From contig NZ_AP018439.1 in assembly GCF_009937955.1 (NCBI RefSeq), forward strand, positions 4,154,001 to 4,218,000: DNA of 64,000 bases. The letters run 5' to 3'. The notes beneath the pieces are model-generated. The model was not told the origin of the DNA and did not search any database. It saw only the letters and a program-made list of their open reading frames with translations. The stretch is from Undibacterium sp. KW1. Its GTDB lineage: Bacteria > Pseudomonadota > Gammaproteobacteria > Burkholderiales > Burkholderiaceae_D. Below are positions 55,088 to 63,646 of the stretch, one piece after another; within the stretch, counting starts at the first letter, position 1; every line of letters starts with the position of its first letter. Made by a program: the position numbers and the translations under genes.

Positions 55088-56427
55088 TATGCTGTCACTG
55101 CCTCTTCGACGAGTTCGCCGCGTAAGGAATAATTATAGGATTCGGTGATGCGGGTATTCACCAGCGTACCGACCAGGTCTTTGGAACCCGCGAAATTGAC
55201 GACGCGGTTATTCTCGGTGCGGCCCTGCAATTCATTCGGGTCTTTGACCGATGGGCCTTCTACCAGAATACGCTGCACCGTACCTATCATGGCATTGCTG
55301 TATTTCTTGGTATTGGCATCAATCACTGACTGCAAATGCTGCAGGCGGCGCAATTTGAGTTCTGCCGGGCTATCGTCAGCCAGATTCGCCGCTGGCGTGC
55401 CAGGGCGCGGGCTGAAGATAAAGCTGAAGCTGTTATCAAAACCAATGTCATTGATGAGCTTCATCAGTGCATCAAAGTCTTCATCTGTCTCACCAGGGAA
55501 GCCGACGATAAAGTCAGACGACACAGCAATATCCGGGCGCACCTGCTTCAGGCGGCGCAAGACGGATTTGTATTCGATGGCGGTGTAACCACGCTTCATC
55601 GCCGACAGGATACGGTCAGAGCCATGCTGGGCGGGCAGGTACAGATGATTGACCAGCTTGGGCACCTTGGCATAACAATCGATCAGGCGCTGGGTAAATT
55701 CCTTGGGATGGCTGGTGACAAAGCGTATGCGTTCTATCTGCGGGAATTCAGCGATGTATTCAATCAGCAGCGCAAAGTCAGCGATTTCGCCATCTTCCAT
55801 CGTGCCACGGTAGGCATTCACGTTTTGCCCCAGCAGGGTAATTTCCTTGACGCCCTGCTCGGCCAGGCCAGCCACTTCAGCCAGCACATCATCAAAGCGG
55901 CGCGAAACTTCTTCACCACGGGTATAGGGGACGACGCAATAGCTGCAATACTTGCTGCAACCTTCCATGATGGACACATAGGCACTTGCGCCTTCGACGC
56001 GGGCCGGTGGCATGTGGTCAAACTTTTCAATTTCAGGGAAGCTGATATCGACCTGCGAGCGGCCAGAATTGCGGCGCGCATCTATCATCTGTGGCAAACG
56101 GTGCAAGGTTTGCGGGCCAAACACTACATCGACATAAGGGGCGCGCTTGATAATCGCATCACCTTCTTGCGAAGCCACGCAACCACCGACACCTATCAGC
56201 AAATCCGGTTTGTTGCGCTTGAGTTCACGCAGGCGGCCCAGGTCAGAAAATACTTTCTCGGATGCTTTTTCACGCACGCTGCAGGTGTTCAGCAAGATCA
56301 CGTCGGCGTCTTCGGGTGTATCGGTTTTCACCATACCGTCATTGGCATTGAGAATATCTGCCATCTTGTCCGAGTCGTACTCGTTCATCTGGCAGCCGAA
56401 GGTTTTGATAAATACTTTTTTTTGCAT
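55087..56427 (-). CDS. miaB: tRNA-2-methylthio-N6-dimethylallyladenosine synthase MiaB
   Basis: A 446-residue radical SAM methylthiotransferase that converts i6A37 to ms2i6A37 in tRNA. The N-terminal UPF0004 domain carries GCQMNEYDS and GGCVAS cluster Cys residues, the radical SAM motif is [18 protein letters not shown], and a C-terminal TRAM domain spans about residues 380-446. The length and all cluster Cys residues are normal. It is the first gene of the miaB-phoH-ybeY operon. Confidence 0.97.
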   Translation of the reverse strand: MQKKVFIKTFGCQMNEYDSDKMADILNANDGMVKTDTPEDADVILLNTCSVREKASEKVFSDLGRLRELKRNKPDLLIGVGGCVASQEGDAIIKRAPYVDVVFGPQTLHRLPQMIDARRNSGRSQVDISFPEIEKFDHMPPARVEGASAYVSIMEGCSKYCSYCVVPYTRGEEVSRRFDDVLAEVAGLAEQGVKEITLLGQNVNAYRGTMEDGEIADFALLIEYIAEFPQIERIRFVTSHPKEFTQRLIDCYAKVPKLVNHLYLPAQHGSDRILSAMKRGYTAIEYKSVLRRLKQVRPDIAVSSDFIVGFPGETDEDFDALMKLINDIGFDNSFSFIFSPRPGTPAANLADDSPAELKLRRLQHLQSVIDANTKKYSNAMIGTVQRILVEGPSVKDPNELQGRTENNRVVNFAGSKDLVGTLVNTRITESYNYSLRGELVEEAVTA

Positions 56428-56507
56428 AATTTTCTACACGCTCTACATACTCAAGGGACTGACATAATCCATGTTGCCTTGCACTGCTCCCCTGAGCCAG
56501 CGCCACA

Positions 56508-56897
56508 TCACATGTTGGTATTTTTAAAAATTTGCGGTACCCATTCCTTCGCGGCTGGTAATACCCTCTTGCGCTCAATTTCGTTCAGAATCCAGATCCT
56601 GGACACATCACCAAAATTATCTTCCAGATAATTGATGATGACGTAATTACCGGTAATTTGCGTAGGTGAGATAAACAGGTTCTGGTCATCATAAATACGC
56701 AAACCCGGTGCCGTGTTTTTGGCTTTACCATCAATCAGTACATCGGGATATTGCGACATATTCAATACGCCGCGCTTGGTATTCTCCGGAAAATTACGTT
56801 CATCCGGTATTTGTGCAAAACCTTGCAAACTCGTCATTGCCAGCAAGACCAGCATGAACATCATCATTACACGGCGTAAAGCCAGCAGCATAGGCAT
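56508..56897 (-). CDS. Small secreted protein of unknown function
   Basis: About 129 residues, with a signal peptide (MLVLLAMTSLQGFA) and a mature part starting QIPDERNFP. The mature region has RGVLNMSQYPDVLIDGKA and IYDDQNLFISPTQ, a pattern I have seen only in uncharacterised beta-rich envelope proteins. Three ATGs compete (56939, 56897, 56891). AGAGG sits 10 bases before 56897, and a GAGG lies five to seven bases before 56891. No partner genes are evident. Confidence 0.7.
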   Translation of the reverse strand: MPMLLALRRVMMMFMLVLLAMTSLQGFAQIPDERNFPENTKRGVLNMSQYPDVLIDGKAKNTAPGLRIYDDQNLFISPTQITGNYVIINYLEDNFGDVSRIWILNEIERKRVLPAAKEWVPQIFKNTNM

Positions 56898-57093
56898 ACC
56901 TCGGCACCTCTTGGTGGGGATTAAATTCAAAGGAATCAACTACTTAGGTCAAAACCTCGGGAAACCGGCAAGCCTGCAAGTTTAACACAGTCAGCGCCAC
57001 ACTTCCTATTGCAGCATAGCAGCACTTGCAGCCGCAAAAAGCCAAAATGGCCCAAAATCTGTGATAATGGCAAAAAAAGAACGATGGAAACTC

Positions 57094-57603
57094 ATGCACA
57101 CCCGCTCACCCCGCTCTGAAAAGCGAGAATTTGATACCCGCCATTTCCGGGATGCCCTGTCGCAATTTGCCACTGGCGTCACTGTCATCACCACCCGGCT
57201 GGCAGATGGCCAGTTCCTGGGTTTGACCGCCTCCTCCTTCAATTCTGTCTCGCTGGACCCGCCCCTGATACTCTGGAGCCTGGGCACGGCCGCCAACAGC
57301 CTGCCCGTGTTCAGCGGCAATTCTCATTATGTAGTCAATATCCTGTCTGCCGAACAAGCCTGGCTGGCCGAGCAGTTTGCCAGCCGCAAGACTGACCGCT
57401 TTGCAGGTGTTGATTACACACTGTCACGTACCGGTCACCCTATCCTGACTGGTGCTTCTGCCTGGTTTGAATGCCATAACCGCAGCCGCTACCCTGAGGG
57501 TGATCATGTCATTTTCGTTGGCGAAGTCGAGCATTGCGAATTCACCAAACAGGCACCGCTGGTGTTCCATTCCGGCCAGTTCCTGCGCCCCACCAAAGAA
57601 TAG
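57094..57603 (+). CDS. Flavin reductase-like protein
   Basis: A 169-residue single-domain FMN-binding protein of the flavin reductase/HpaC family. Signatures are FATGVTVITTRL, GLTASSFNSVSLDPPLILWSL (the conserved T.SSF.SVS..PPL) and NILSAEQAWLAEQFA, with DHVIFVGEVEHCE near the end. It would supply reduced FMN/FAD to a partner monooxygenase. The ATG at 57094 has GATGGA upstream; alternatives at 57061 (GTG) and 57067 add a basic extension. It is followed after eight bases by a SemiSWEET gene. Confidence 0.85.
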   Translation: MHTRSPRSEKREFDTRHFRDALSQFATGVTVITTRLADGQFLGLTASSFNSVSLDPPLILWSLGTAANSLPVFSGNSHYVVNILSAEQAWLAEQFASRKTDRFAGVDYTLSRTGHPILTGASAWFECHNRSRYPEGDHVIFVGEVEHCEFTKQAPLVFHSGQFLRPTKE

Positions 57604-57611
57604 ACACATCC

Positions 57612-57875
57612 ATGACGACCATTTTGCCTGTCGACCTGGTCGGCTACATTGCCGCCTGCCTGACGACGACCGCCTTCGTGCCCCAGGCCTGGCTGACCTG
57701 GCGGCGCAAACGGGCAGAAGGAGTTTCCCTCTGCATGTACATCATCCTCGTCCTCGGCATCACGCTGTGGCTGGTGTATGGTCTCATGCTCAGCGCCCTG
57801 CCCATCATCATCGCCAATATGATCACACTCATGCTGGCCATGTTTATCCTCGTGATGAAACTGGTCTATAAGTAA
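57612..57875 (+). CDS. SemiSWEET-type sugar transporter
   Basis: An 87-residue protein with three membrane helices and the PQ-loop motif (AFVPQAWLTWRRKRAEGVS), as in bacterial SemiSWEET transporters that dimerise to move sugars. The Pro residues at the helix hinges are present in the first helix. The start is the first ATG after the flavin reductase stop; the upstream extension is a read-through of that gene. The substrate is unknown. Confidence 0.85.
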   Translation: MTTILPVDLVGYIAACLTTTAFVPQAWLTWRRKRAEGVSLCMYIILVLGITLWLVYGLMLSALPIIIANMITLMLAMFILVMKLVYK

Positions 57876-57976
57876 ATCAGGTAAATTTTCCAGTCCTGGC
57901 TCCAGCCAGAACTTCGCGCTGGGAAAAAGATGTGCGCTTTGAAGAAATCATCACCACCTGACAAAGACCCGCCGCC

Positions 57977-58258
57977 ATGCATAACGCTTTCATATCCTGC
58001 CCGGCAGGCATAACCAAGTATGCCCTCGACAGGCATGTGGAAATGAGCTGTGAATATGTCGATGTCATTGATGGCGGCTACGACCTGAAGGCAAAAGATG
58101 GCGGTACAGAACTGCGTTTGAGTACCCGCTTCATCAACAAGTCACAATTGAAGACGTATGGTGATCTGTGGTGCAAGATGGTGCTCAACGACTTTCACCA
58201 ATCCATACTGAGCCTCATAAAAAACTGTGCCAAGCAGCGTTATCAGCAACAGCAATAA
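57977..58258 (+). CDS. Hypothetical small soluble protein
   Basis: A 93-residue protein that I do not recognise. It has no signal peptide or membrane segment. It is Asp/Lys-rich with CEYVDVIDGGYDLKAK, a compact alpha/beta pattern and a Gln-rich C-terminus. It stands between SemiSWEET and a DUF4124 gene with gaps of about 100 bases. Codon use is similar to neighbouring genes, so a real gene is likely. Confidence 0.55.
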   Translation: MHNAFISCPAGITKYALDRHVEMSCEYVDVIDGGYDLKAKDGGTELRLSTRFINKSQLKTYGDLWCKMVLNDFHQSILSLIKNCAKQRYQQQQ

Positions 58259-58376
58259 CAGGTAAAAACAGGCAAAAGCAGCAAATTAATTGATGTATTG
58301 GCGATTGCTTGAATCCAAAGCCAGGATGTGAGAAGCTTGGGGCCTTGATGACGACCCGGAACCTGAGGCATTCTGC

Positions 58377-58745
58377 ATGAAACTCTCACAGCTTTTATCT
58401 GCCGCCATCGTGATGGCACTGGCAAATAGCGCATTTGCCCAAGTACAAAGATGCGTAGCTAGCGACGGGCGTGTGACTTTTACCGACAATGTCTGCCCCA
58501 AATCCAGCGTCAATGGAAAATCCGTCAAGGCCAACCAAAAATATGTGGGCTCAGAAAAAGTGCAGGAAACCAACTGGGCCGCACAGAATGAAGCTTTTAA
58601 TCAACGCCATGCCGAGCGCGAGAGAAGAGCTGACAATGAACGTGCCATTCACAATTTCCTGACAGCGCCCATGCCCGCAGGTGTCAAGTCCAGGCAATTG
58701 ACGACTTACACCAATGCCCCTCATAAGCTTGAATACAACAAGTAA
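58377..58745 (+). CDS. DUF4124-domain secreted protein
   Basis: A 122-residue protein with a signal peptide ending at NSAFA. The mature N-terminus is a DUF4124 unit: QRCVASDGRVTFTDNVCP, with the two Cys residues expected to form a disulfide. The remainder is charged and helical (RHAERERRADNERA). DUF4124 proteins are common in betaproteobacterial envelopes; their role is unknown. It is followed by a strong bidirectional terminator. Confidence 0.85.
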   Translation: MKLSQLLSAAIVMALANSAFAQVQRCVASDGRVTFTDNVCPKSSVNGKSVKANQKYVGSEKVQETNWAAQNEAFNQRHAERERRADNERAIHNFLTAPMPAGVKSRQLTTYTNAPHKLEYNK

Positions 58746-58820
58746 AACGCTAGTCAGCAGATTCAGAGAGACCCGGGCTTGCCCGGAGTAAACCCTGTAA
58801 AACCGTAAATCCGCTCAAAC

Positions 58821-58850
58821 AAAGGCCCAGCTCGCAGACTGGGCCTTTTG
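58821..58850. terminator. Bidirectional hairpin terminator
   Basis: AAAGGCCCAG (58821-58830) pairs perfectly with CTGGGCCTTT (58839-58848), with T residues after the stem on the plus strand and A residues before it. It separates the DUF4124 gene from the convergent hypothetical gene and should end transcription from both sides. Confidence 0.88.
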
Positions 58851-58859
58851 TATTCCAGG

Positions 58860-59150
58860 CTAAGGCTTGGGAGCAGCTGTCGCCACCGGCCTGACAACCG
58901 ACTCTACACCGCGTGCACCATGCATGTCAGTATCGACCTTACCCTCCTGCAAGTCAATTAATGCCTGCTTCATAACTTTACGCGGCACTGTCTTGCCATC
59001 CGTCGTTTGATCACGCTCGTGTGGTAGCAAGGCTTCATTGTTTTTGACCCGTGCGGCCTGAGCAGATCCATCAACGCCCCGACCCGTGGCTTCACCAGCA
59101 TTGGCCTGCTTGCGATTCTTGCTGTCCAGATTCACATGTCTAGAGCTCAC
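58860..59150 (-). CDS. Hypothetical hydrophilic protein
   Basis: A 96-residue, highly polar protein starting with GTG at 59150; a second GTG at 59135 is possible. It is rich in Lys, Arg, Glu and Gly with no hydrophobic core stretch, so it may be intrinsically disordered. GGGAG lies about nine bases before the GTG. It overlaps the end of a possible 58-codon ORF upstream by 11 bases. No family recognised. Confidence 0.5.
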   Translation of the reverse strand: MSSRHVNLDSKNRKQANAGEATGRGVDGSAQAARVKNNEALLPHERDQTTDGKTVPRKVMKQALIDLQEGKVDTDMHGARGVESVVRPVATAAPKP

Positions 59151-59316
59151 GGCCCGTCACTCCCATTTCTGCAGCCTGCTGTACCTGGTCCTGTTGCTGC
59201 AGCCGTCCGGCAATAATATGTGTCACGATGCTCTCCATCCTGGTTGCAAAACCCGCATTGGTCTGTGAGCCTATGAGGGTGCTTATTACCAAGATAGACG
59301 CATTCCTTAGAATCAT
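59140..59316 (-). CDS. Possible 58-residue small protein
   Basis: An ORF from ATG 59316 to TAG 59140 that overlaps the next small gene by 11 bases. The N-terminus (MILRNASILVISTLIGSQTN) has signal-sequence-like hydrophobicity, and the rest is Gln/Glu-rich (LQQQDQVQQAAEMG). The ribosome-binding site is weak. It is listed because of its composition and the overlap with a downstream ORF. Confidence 0.4.
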   Translation of the reverse strand: MILRNASILVISTLIGSQTNAGFATRMESIVTHIIAGRLQQQDQVQQAAEMGVTGREL

Positions 59317-59533
59317 CTGTACGCTGGCGCACCCAGCCTTACAGACATGAAATCCTTGCTTCTTGTTTTTGTTTCTTCAAGCAGGACTCAACTACCGCCA
59401 CACCACCAAGGTGAAATTGAGGTATGCTCACCTGGCACGTAACGCCATTTTCTCTTTGCAGGTGGTGCAAGCAAATTGAAGCACGCAATTAATAAATCCA
59501 GCCGTTGCTGTATCAGCATGCCTTATTAATACA

Positions 59534-60343
59534 ATGAAAGATCAGATACATTACCAACGCGTTCCACAGGTGCCTGGACTGGTCCTGAGTGCTAGCCGGA
59601 TTTCAGAATTTCACTTCGACCGCCATTATCATCTCGACTACCACATCGGCCTGGTGACGGAAGGTGTGCAACGCCAGGAATTCCGGGGGAACTCGGTGCT
59701 GGTGGGCGATGGTTGCATCGTCCTGATGCCACCGGGTGAAATCCATGATGGCATGGCAGAGGATGGTGATACCTATACGCTCAAGACCTTTCGCCTGCCA
59801 TTTGACCTCGTGAACCAGGTCACAGAAGAACTCTCTGGAACAAACCGTGAACCGGCTCTGATGGGAACGATGCTGGAAGACCCCGTACAGGCCGCCCATC
59901 TACTGCGTCTGCATGACAGCATGTATGCGGATAAAGACGCGTCTCCTCTGGCGATACAGTCGGACTGGCTGTCCTTGCTGGATTTTATCTTCACGCAATC
60001 CAAAACCATACAGCCCCAGAACATCAAAGGTGGCCTCGCCCCCTGGCAATACCAGCGCATCAAGGAGTACTGCGTGGCGCATCTGTCAAAAAAAATAAGC
60101 CTGGATGAGTTGGCGGGCATTTGTGGCCTCGGCCCATTCCATTTTTTGCGTCAATTCAAGAACAGCATAGGCATGACACCCCACGCCTGGCTGGTCAGAC
60201 TGCGGCTGGAGTACGCCTGTTCATTACTGGGAAAAAATCCGCAGACCATCGCCGATGTGGCACAACTGGTGGGCTTTTATGATCAAAGCCATTTTAACCG
60301 CGCTTTCAGACAGGCCTACGGGGTCGCACCGTCCTCGTACTAG
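59534..60343 (+). CDS. AraC-family regulator with cupin sensor domain, stop supplied by an inserted element
   Basis: A 269-residue transcription regulator. The N-terminal cupin-like domain (about residues 20-110) has HFDRHYHLDYHIGLV and GEIHDGM patterns that resemble an arabinose-type sugar-binding domain. The C-terminal domain carries two AraC HTHs: ISLDELAGICGLGPFHFLRQFKNSIGMTPHAWL and IADVAQLVGFYDQSHFNRAFRQAYGVAPSSY. The protein ends exactly where a repeat element begins; its TAG stop is the first three bases of that element. Native relatives often continue a few residues (PSQYR...), so a short C-terminal loss is likely but probably harmless. Confidence 0.88.
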   Translation: MKDQIHYQRVPQVPGLVLSASRISEFHFDRHYHLDYHIGLVTEGVQRQEFRGNSVLVGDGCIVLMPPGEIHDGMAEDGDTYTLKTFRLPFDLVNQVTEELSGTNREPALMGTMLEDPVQAAHLLRLHDSMYADKDASPLAIQSDWLSLLDFIFTQSKTIQPQNIKGGLAPWQYQRIKEYCVAHLSKKISLDELAGICGLGPFHFLRQFKNSIGMTPHAWLVRLRLEYACSLLGKNPQTIADVAQLVGFYDQSHFNRAFRQAYGVAPSSY

Positions 60344-60686
60344 AACTCATTTCATAAATAGGATGAGTGCGAACAAGACGATTTGGGATGCAGTGTAAGG
60401 CGTGGTCCGCTGCTAAGGCTCCTGCCTTAGCGAGGGCCACAACGCCGCAATGCGCCCAAATCGTCAGTTCCCGGAGGGTTTACCTCATAGCGCGTGCTGG
60501 ACAGCGTTGGACTCGTTATCAATAGGCAAAGCTATTGACTGCCTCGTCTCCTTGCAGGACGCATGTGCGCTGGTAAGCGCACATCGTACGCAGGCGCGCA
60601 GCATGCTGCACGAAACCCCTGCTTTACCCTTGCCAGCCCACGCTATGAGGCAAACGCATCTCACCCTATTTATGAAATGAGTTCTA
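60341..60686. mobile_element. MITE-like inverted-repeat element, copy 2 (346 bp)
   Basis: This is the second copy of the element at 19890-20169. The 22-base terminal inverted repeats (TAGAACTCATTTCATAAA... and complement) start at the stop of the AraC gene. The copy carries an extra internal segment of about 80 bases that can itself fold (ATGTGCGC/GCGCACAT). Stem GCCTCATAACG/CGTTATGAGGC in copy 1 is here CCTCATAGCG/CGCTATGAGG, and CATCAATAGG/CCTATTGATG is here CATAAATAGG/CCTATTTATG. No reading frame is preserved. Confidence 0.88.
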
Positions 60687-60797
60687 ATAGTCAATTTTTT
60701 ACAATCCACCGCGCCAGTCCTGCTCTTATCATACCCCAATTGGAGCATGCTCCAGGCAAAAACAGGATTTTCATGCCCACCACCAAGGAGAATTTGC

Positions 60798-61436
60798 ATG
60801 ACGACAGAGCGCCACTATTTCAAGAGCGATGAGCTCAGCATGCACACGGAAGTAAAACTGTGCACGCCAACACAGGAAGGCGAATATGAGATCATTCTTG
60901 CAGCCACCCTGTTTCATCCGCAAGGTGGAGGGCAACCTTCCGATGTAGGCAGCATTGCCGGGGTCAAGGTCAAACGGGTGTTTCAAAATGGTGAACAGAT
61001 TGTTCATGTCACCGGTTACCCTGTCGCCGTCGGCGCTACCCTGATTGAAGTTTGTCCAGAAACTCGCAGGCTGCATACCCAGCTCCATTCAGCAGGCCAC
61101 CTGATAGGCTGCTATGGTGAACTGGCTGGATGGCGACCCGTCAAGGCACATCACTGGCCAGGCGAAGCCAGGGTAGTCTTTGAAAATGATGGTACCACCA
61201 CCGCCTTGCCCGCAGACGAACTGGCGCAACAAATCCAGACCTGGATCACTGCAGACCTGCCACGCCACACCAGCCTGCAAGCAGGGCAACGACAGATTGG
61301 TTTTGGCCACTTGCCTGCCCATCCCTGCGGAGGTACGCATGTGCTGTCCACTGGCCAAATCGGCCAGGTCAACATTACCAGGATCAAGGAAAAAAAGGGG
61401 CAAGTATCAGTACACTATGAGCTTGCCCCGGCATGA
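60798..61436 (+). CDS. AlaX-like trans-editing protein
   Basis: A 212-residue protein of the alanyl-tRNA editing (AlaX) superfamily. TLFHPQGGGQPSD marks the N-terminal beta barrel; the zinc-binding HxxxH is LHSAGHLIG (His and His), and LPAHPCGGTHV supplies the Cys and final His. It would hydrolyse mischarged Ser- or Gly-tRNA(Ala). AAGGAG stands eight bases before the ATG. It follows the inserted element closely, so its native upstream context may have changed. Confidence 0.88.
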   Translation: MTTERHYFKSDELSMHTEVKLCTPTQEGEYEIILAATLFHPQGGGQPSDVGSIAGVKVKRVFQNGEQIVHVTGYPVAVGATLIEVCPETRRLHTQLHSAGHLIGCYGELAGWRPVKAHHWPGEARVVFENDGTTTALPADELAQQIQTWITADLPRHTSLQAGQRQIGFGHLPAHPCGGTHVLSTGQIGQVNITRIKEKKGQVSVHYELAPA

Positions 61437-61558
61437 TCTTCCAGTAATTTTTTATAAAATTCGCTGCAAACAGCTACGCGGCTTTACCAGAGGCACCCTC
61501 GGTGGCCGCATGATGCCTACCGCGCACTATATCGCACGGACGATCTTTGCTAGCCGCT

Positions 61559-62122
61559 TCACTTTCTGGGTGATGTCTTCGGCATTGACATGTGCATATC
61601 CCCGCACCACATTTTTCTTGGCAATAATAAAATCAAGTTTTCAGCAATGGTCGCATAAAATGCAGATTTGGATTTTTCTGCTGCATCAATCAGGTAGCAA
61701 CCTAACGCTGTGTTTTGGTCTGGCAGGCAATTCAACGGCGAGAAATCATGACAGAAGTCTTCTATCGTCAAAATCATGTAGTTACTATAACCATCAATAA
61801 CATCGACTAGCTCAGCTTCGAACTCTGATAAAGATATTTTCCCCTCCTGAACACCCAGATACAAAAAACCCAGAAAAAGCGACACATAGCGCTCGTCAAA
61901 AACGACATGCTGCTCTCTCATTTGTTCCAGTAAAATATCCTGCGCCTCATCTGCTGTTTGGCACGCAGCCAGTTCAATGAGCGAAAACTCTGGCATTACT
62001 TCAAGCTCACTTGCCACGCCTGCCACGCTTGCGAGATTGTTGATCTCTGCAACGGAGAGATACTTTGACTCGACAAGAGAAAAAATCAGCAACAAAAAAT
62101 TTTTATTTTTATCTTCATCCAT
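61559..62122 (-). CDS. Hypothetical protein, downstream partner of a DUF4259 gene
   Basis: A 187-residue protein that I do not recognise. It is rich in Glu/Leu helices with a KNKNFLLLIFSLVESKYLS start and VVFDERYVSLFLGFLYLGV in the centre. There is no signal peptide. It starts four bases after the DUF4259 stop and is probably co-translated with that gene. Convergent with the AlaX-like gene. Confidence 0.6.
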   Translation of the reverse strand: MDEDKNKNFLLLIFSLVESKYLSVAEINNLASVAGVASELEVMPEFSLIELAACQTADEAQDILLEQMREQHVVFDERYVSLFLGFLYLGVQEGKISLSEFEAELVDVIDGYSNYMILTIEDFCHDFSPLNCLPDQNTALGCYLIDAAEKSKSAFYATIAENLILLLPRKMWCGDMHMSMPKTSPRK

Positions 62123-62126
62123 AACA

Positions 62127-62537
62127 TCAAAGCTTCACCCGCCCCGCCAACTCCTGCACAGACGCCGTCCATTCATTCGACAGCTTGGAATCTTCCCAAA
62201 GTTCCTTGAGTTCAGATTCATCCCCCAGGATTCTGGCAATCACCTGATGGGCTTTCTCGACCAGCTCCTTACCCGGCACCAGCTTTGTTTTTCTGACCCA
62301 TTTATCGACGCTTTCACTGTACGCATTGCGCATGCCCCAGTTGCCCTGTAATCTGGCAATCACTTCAATAGCGGCAATCGCCTCTTCTGCATCAGAAGCA
62401 TCAATATAGCCATCGCCTTCCTGCAATATCTTGTCCAGCGTTTCTTCTACCAGTGACAGATCATTGCAGTCTTCAATGGCATAAGCCCAGTCACATGCAG
62501 TATCGTTTCCAAAAGAATCGGCAGCCCAGGCACCCAT
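62127..62537 (-). CDS. DUF4259-like protein
   Basis: A 136-residue protein starting MGAWAADSFGNDTACDWAY, the characteristic DUF4259 beginning (MGAWG...NDxAxDW). The ATG at 62537 has an AGGA about 10 bases upstream and matches the family start, so an upstream frame extension to 62612 is rejected. The rest is helical and acidic. DUF4259 proteins are small, cytoplasmic and uncharacterised; some lie in toxin-immunity settings. Confidence 0.8.
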   Translation of the reverse strand: MGAWAADSFGNDTACDWAYAIEDCNDLSLVEETLDKILQEGDGYIDASDAEEAIAAIEVIARLQGNWGMRNAYSESVDKWVRKTKLVPGKELVEKAHQVIARILGDESELKELWEDSKLSNEWTASVQELAGRVKL

Positions 62538-62626
62538 ATCAGTTTTCCTAAATTTGAAATATTCGCTGGAAGGCAAAACTACCCTTCTGTTAAAAAAATC
62601 CGGTTGCGCCAAGGTGGATCAAGACA

Positions 62627-63115
62627 TCAACCTTCATCCGCCTTGCGCACATACACCCCTATCACGCCCAGCACACCAAAAAACACGCAGAGCAAATGCA
62701 GGTACATCAAAGGGAAGATTTCATACAAGACATTTTCATCACTGTAAGGATGCAAGGGCCGTATGTCTGCATGCATGATGCTGTCGAATACCACATGGGA
62801 CAAAGCACCAAGCAAGGCGCCAATACTGACCTGCAACAAGGTCAGTTGCTGCCAGTGATAAAAATTGGGCAGATAAAATCGTCGCGCACACCAGCGTGCC
62901 AGCAGGAAAAGCAAAACCGTAAAACCCGCCAGCAAAGCTGCACCAAGATAGGTATGGAAAAAAACATGCACAGGGAAGCGCGCATGCATGAGGTTATATA
63001 CAGACTCCACATCAATGAACACATTCACGGCAGAGAAAGACAAAAAACTGACGTGGCGCGGCGCTGCCGCCTTGAGGGCAGCACCGAGACCAAAATGAAA
63101 TGGAGTAACCGGCAT
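62627..63115 (-). CDS. DUF4184-like integral membrane protein
   Basis: A 162-residue protein with about four membrane helices. The N-terminal PVTPFHFGLGAALKA and a buried HVFFHTYLGAAL/SHVVFDSIMH pattern resemble DUF4184 and related small membrane hydrolase-like proteins with conserved His/Asp residues. The start at 63115 is chosen from that conserved motif; the upstream frame extension is unlikely. Function unknown. Confidence 0.7.
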   Translation of the reverse strand: MPVTPFHFGLGAALKAAAPRHVSFLSFSAVNVFIDVESVYNLMHARFPVHVFFHTYLGAALLAGFTVLLFLLARWCARRFYLPNFYHWQQLTLLQVSIGALLGALSHVVFDSIMHADIRPLHPYSDENVLYEIFPLMYLHLLCVFFGVLGVIGVYVRKADEG

Positions 63116-63256
63116 GAAAGATGTACGCTCCTGCGCAAAGATAATCAAGCAGCAGCATACGATGACCAGGGAGGATGGTCAACCAGACAATATCAGGCGC
63201 GATCAGGCAAAATCAGGCGATCACTGCCAATTTTGCGCAGCCCTGTGAAAACCAGC

Positions 63257-63410
63257 TCAGTAATCGATACCGCGCCCGGTTTCCAGTAGCGATTTAAGAC
63301 TGGACAATACCAGCGGCCAGCCAAAGCTGATGCCGCGATGCACTTCAGGGCTGAGCTCTTCATGCGTCACCGTCAGGCGCTCAAGTACACGCCAGATGCT
63401 TGCACCCTGT
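63257..63410 (-). pseudogene. C-terminal remnant of an SRPBCC/AHSA1-like gene
   Basis: Reading on the minus strand to TGA at 63257-63259, the last about 46 residues are SIWRVLERLTVTHEELSP followed by VHRGISFGWPLVLSSLKSLL and ETGRGIDY, a clear match in style to the end of AHSA1/START-type proteins. The frame has no start codon and is cut by a poly-A-like stretch at about 63412, so the N-terminal two thirds are missing. Confidence 0.6.
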
Positions 63411-63646
63411 GTTTTTTTTAAATTCTTTAGCAGGTATTGTCATAAGCCACACTATAAATTTGAGGCATCGGTCAGAGCAATTCTTTTAAGCCCTGATCAC
63501 TTAATCTTATCCTCTCAATATGGGTGGCAACATCTTTGCTGTTTGACTGATACGTTACAATCCATCTAAAAAATGGCGTTCCCAAGACGAAAGACAGCAG
63601 ATACTTTTACCTTGGGCACCTCAGTAACACACCGAAAGATTGCGAC

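Noticed and set aside
55336..56631. 431-codon open frame on the plus strand
   Set aside because: It lies antisense to miaB, whose motifs are unmistakable; the antisense frame has a His/Ala-rich random-like composition and no ribosome-binding site.
59147..59332. 61-codon minus-strand frame rich in Cys and Gly
   Set aside because: A different frame of the same stretch has a more protein-like sequence, with signal-like N-terminus and a coupled overlap.
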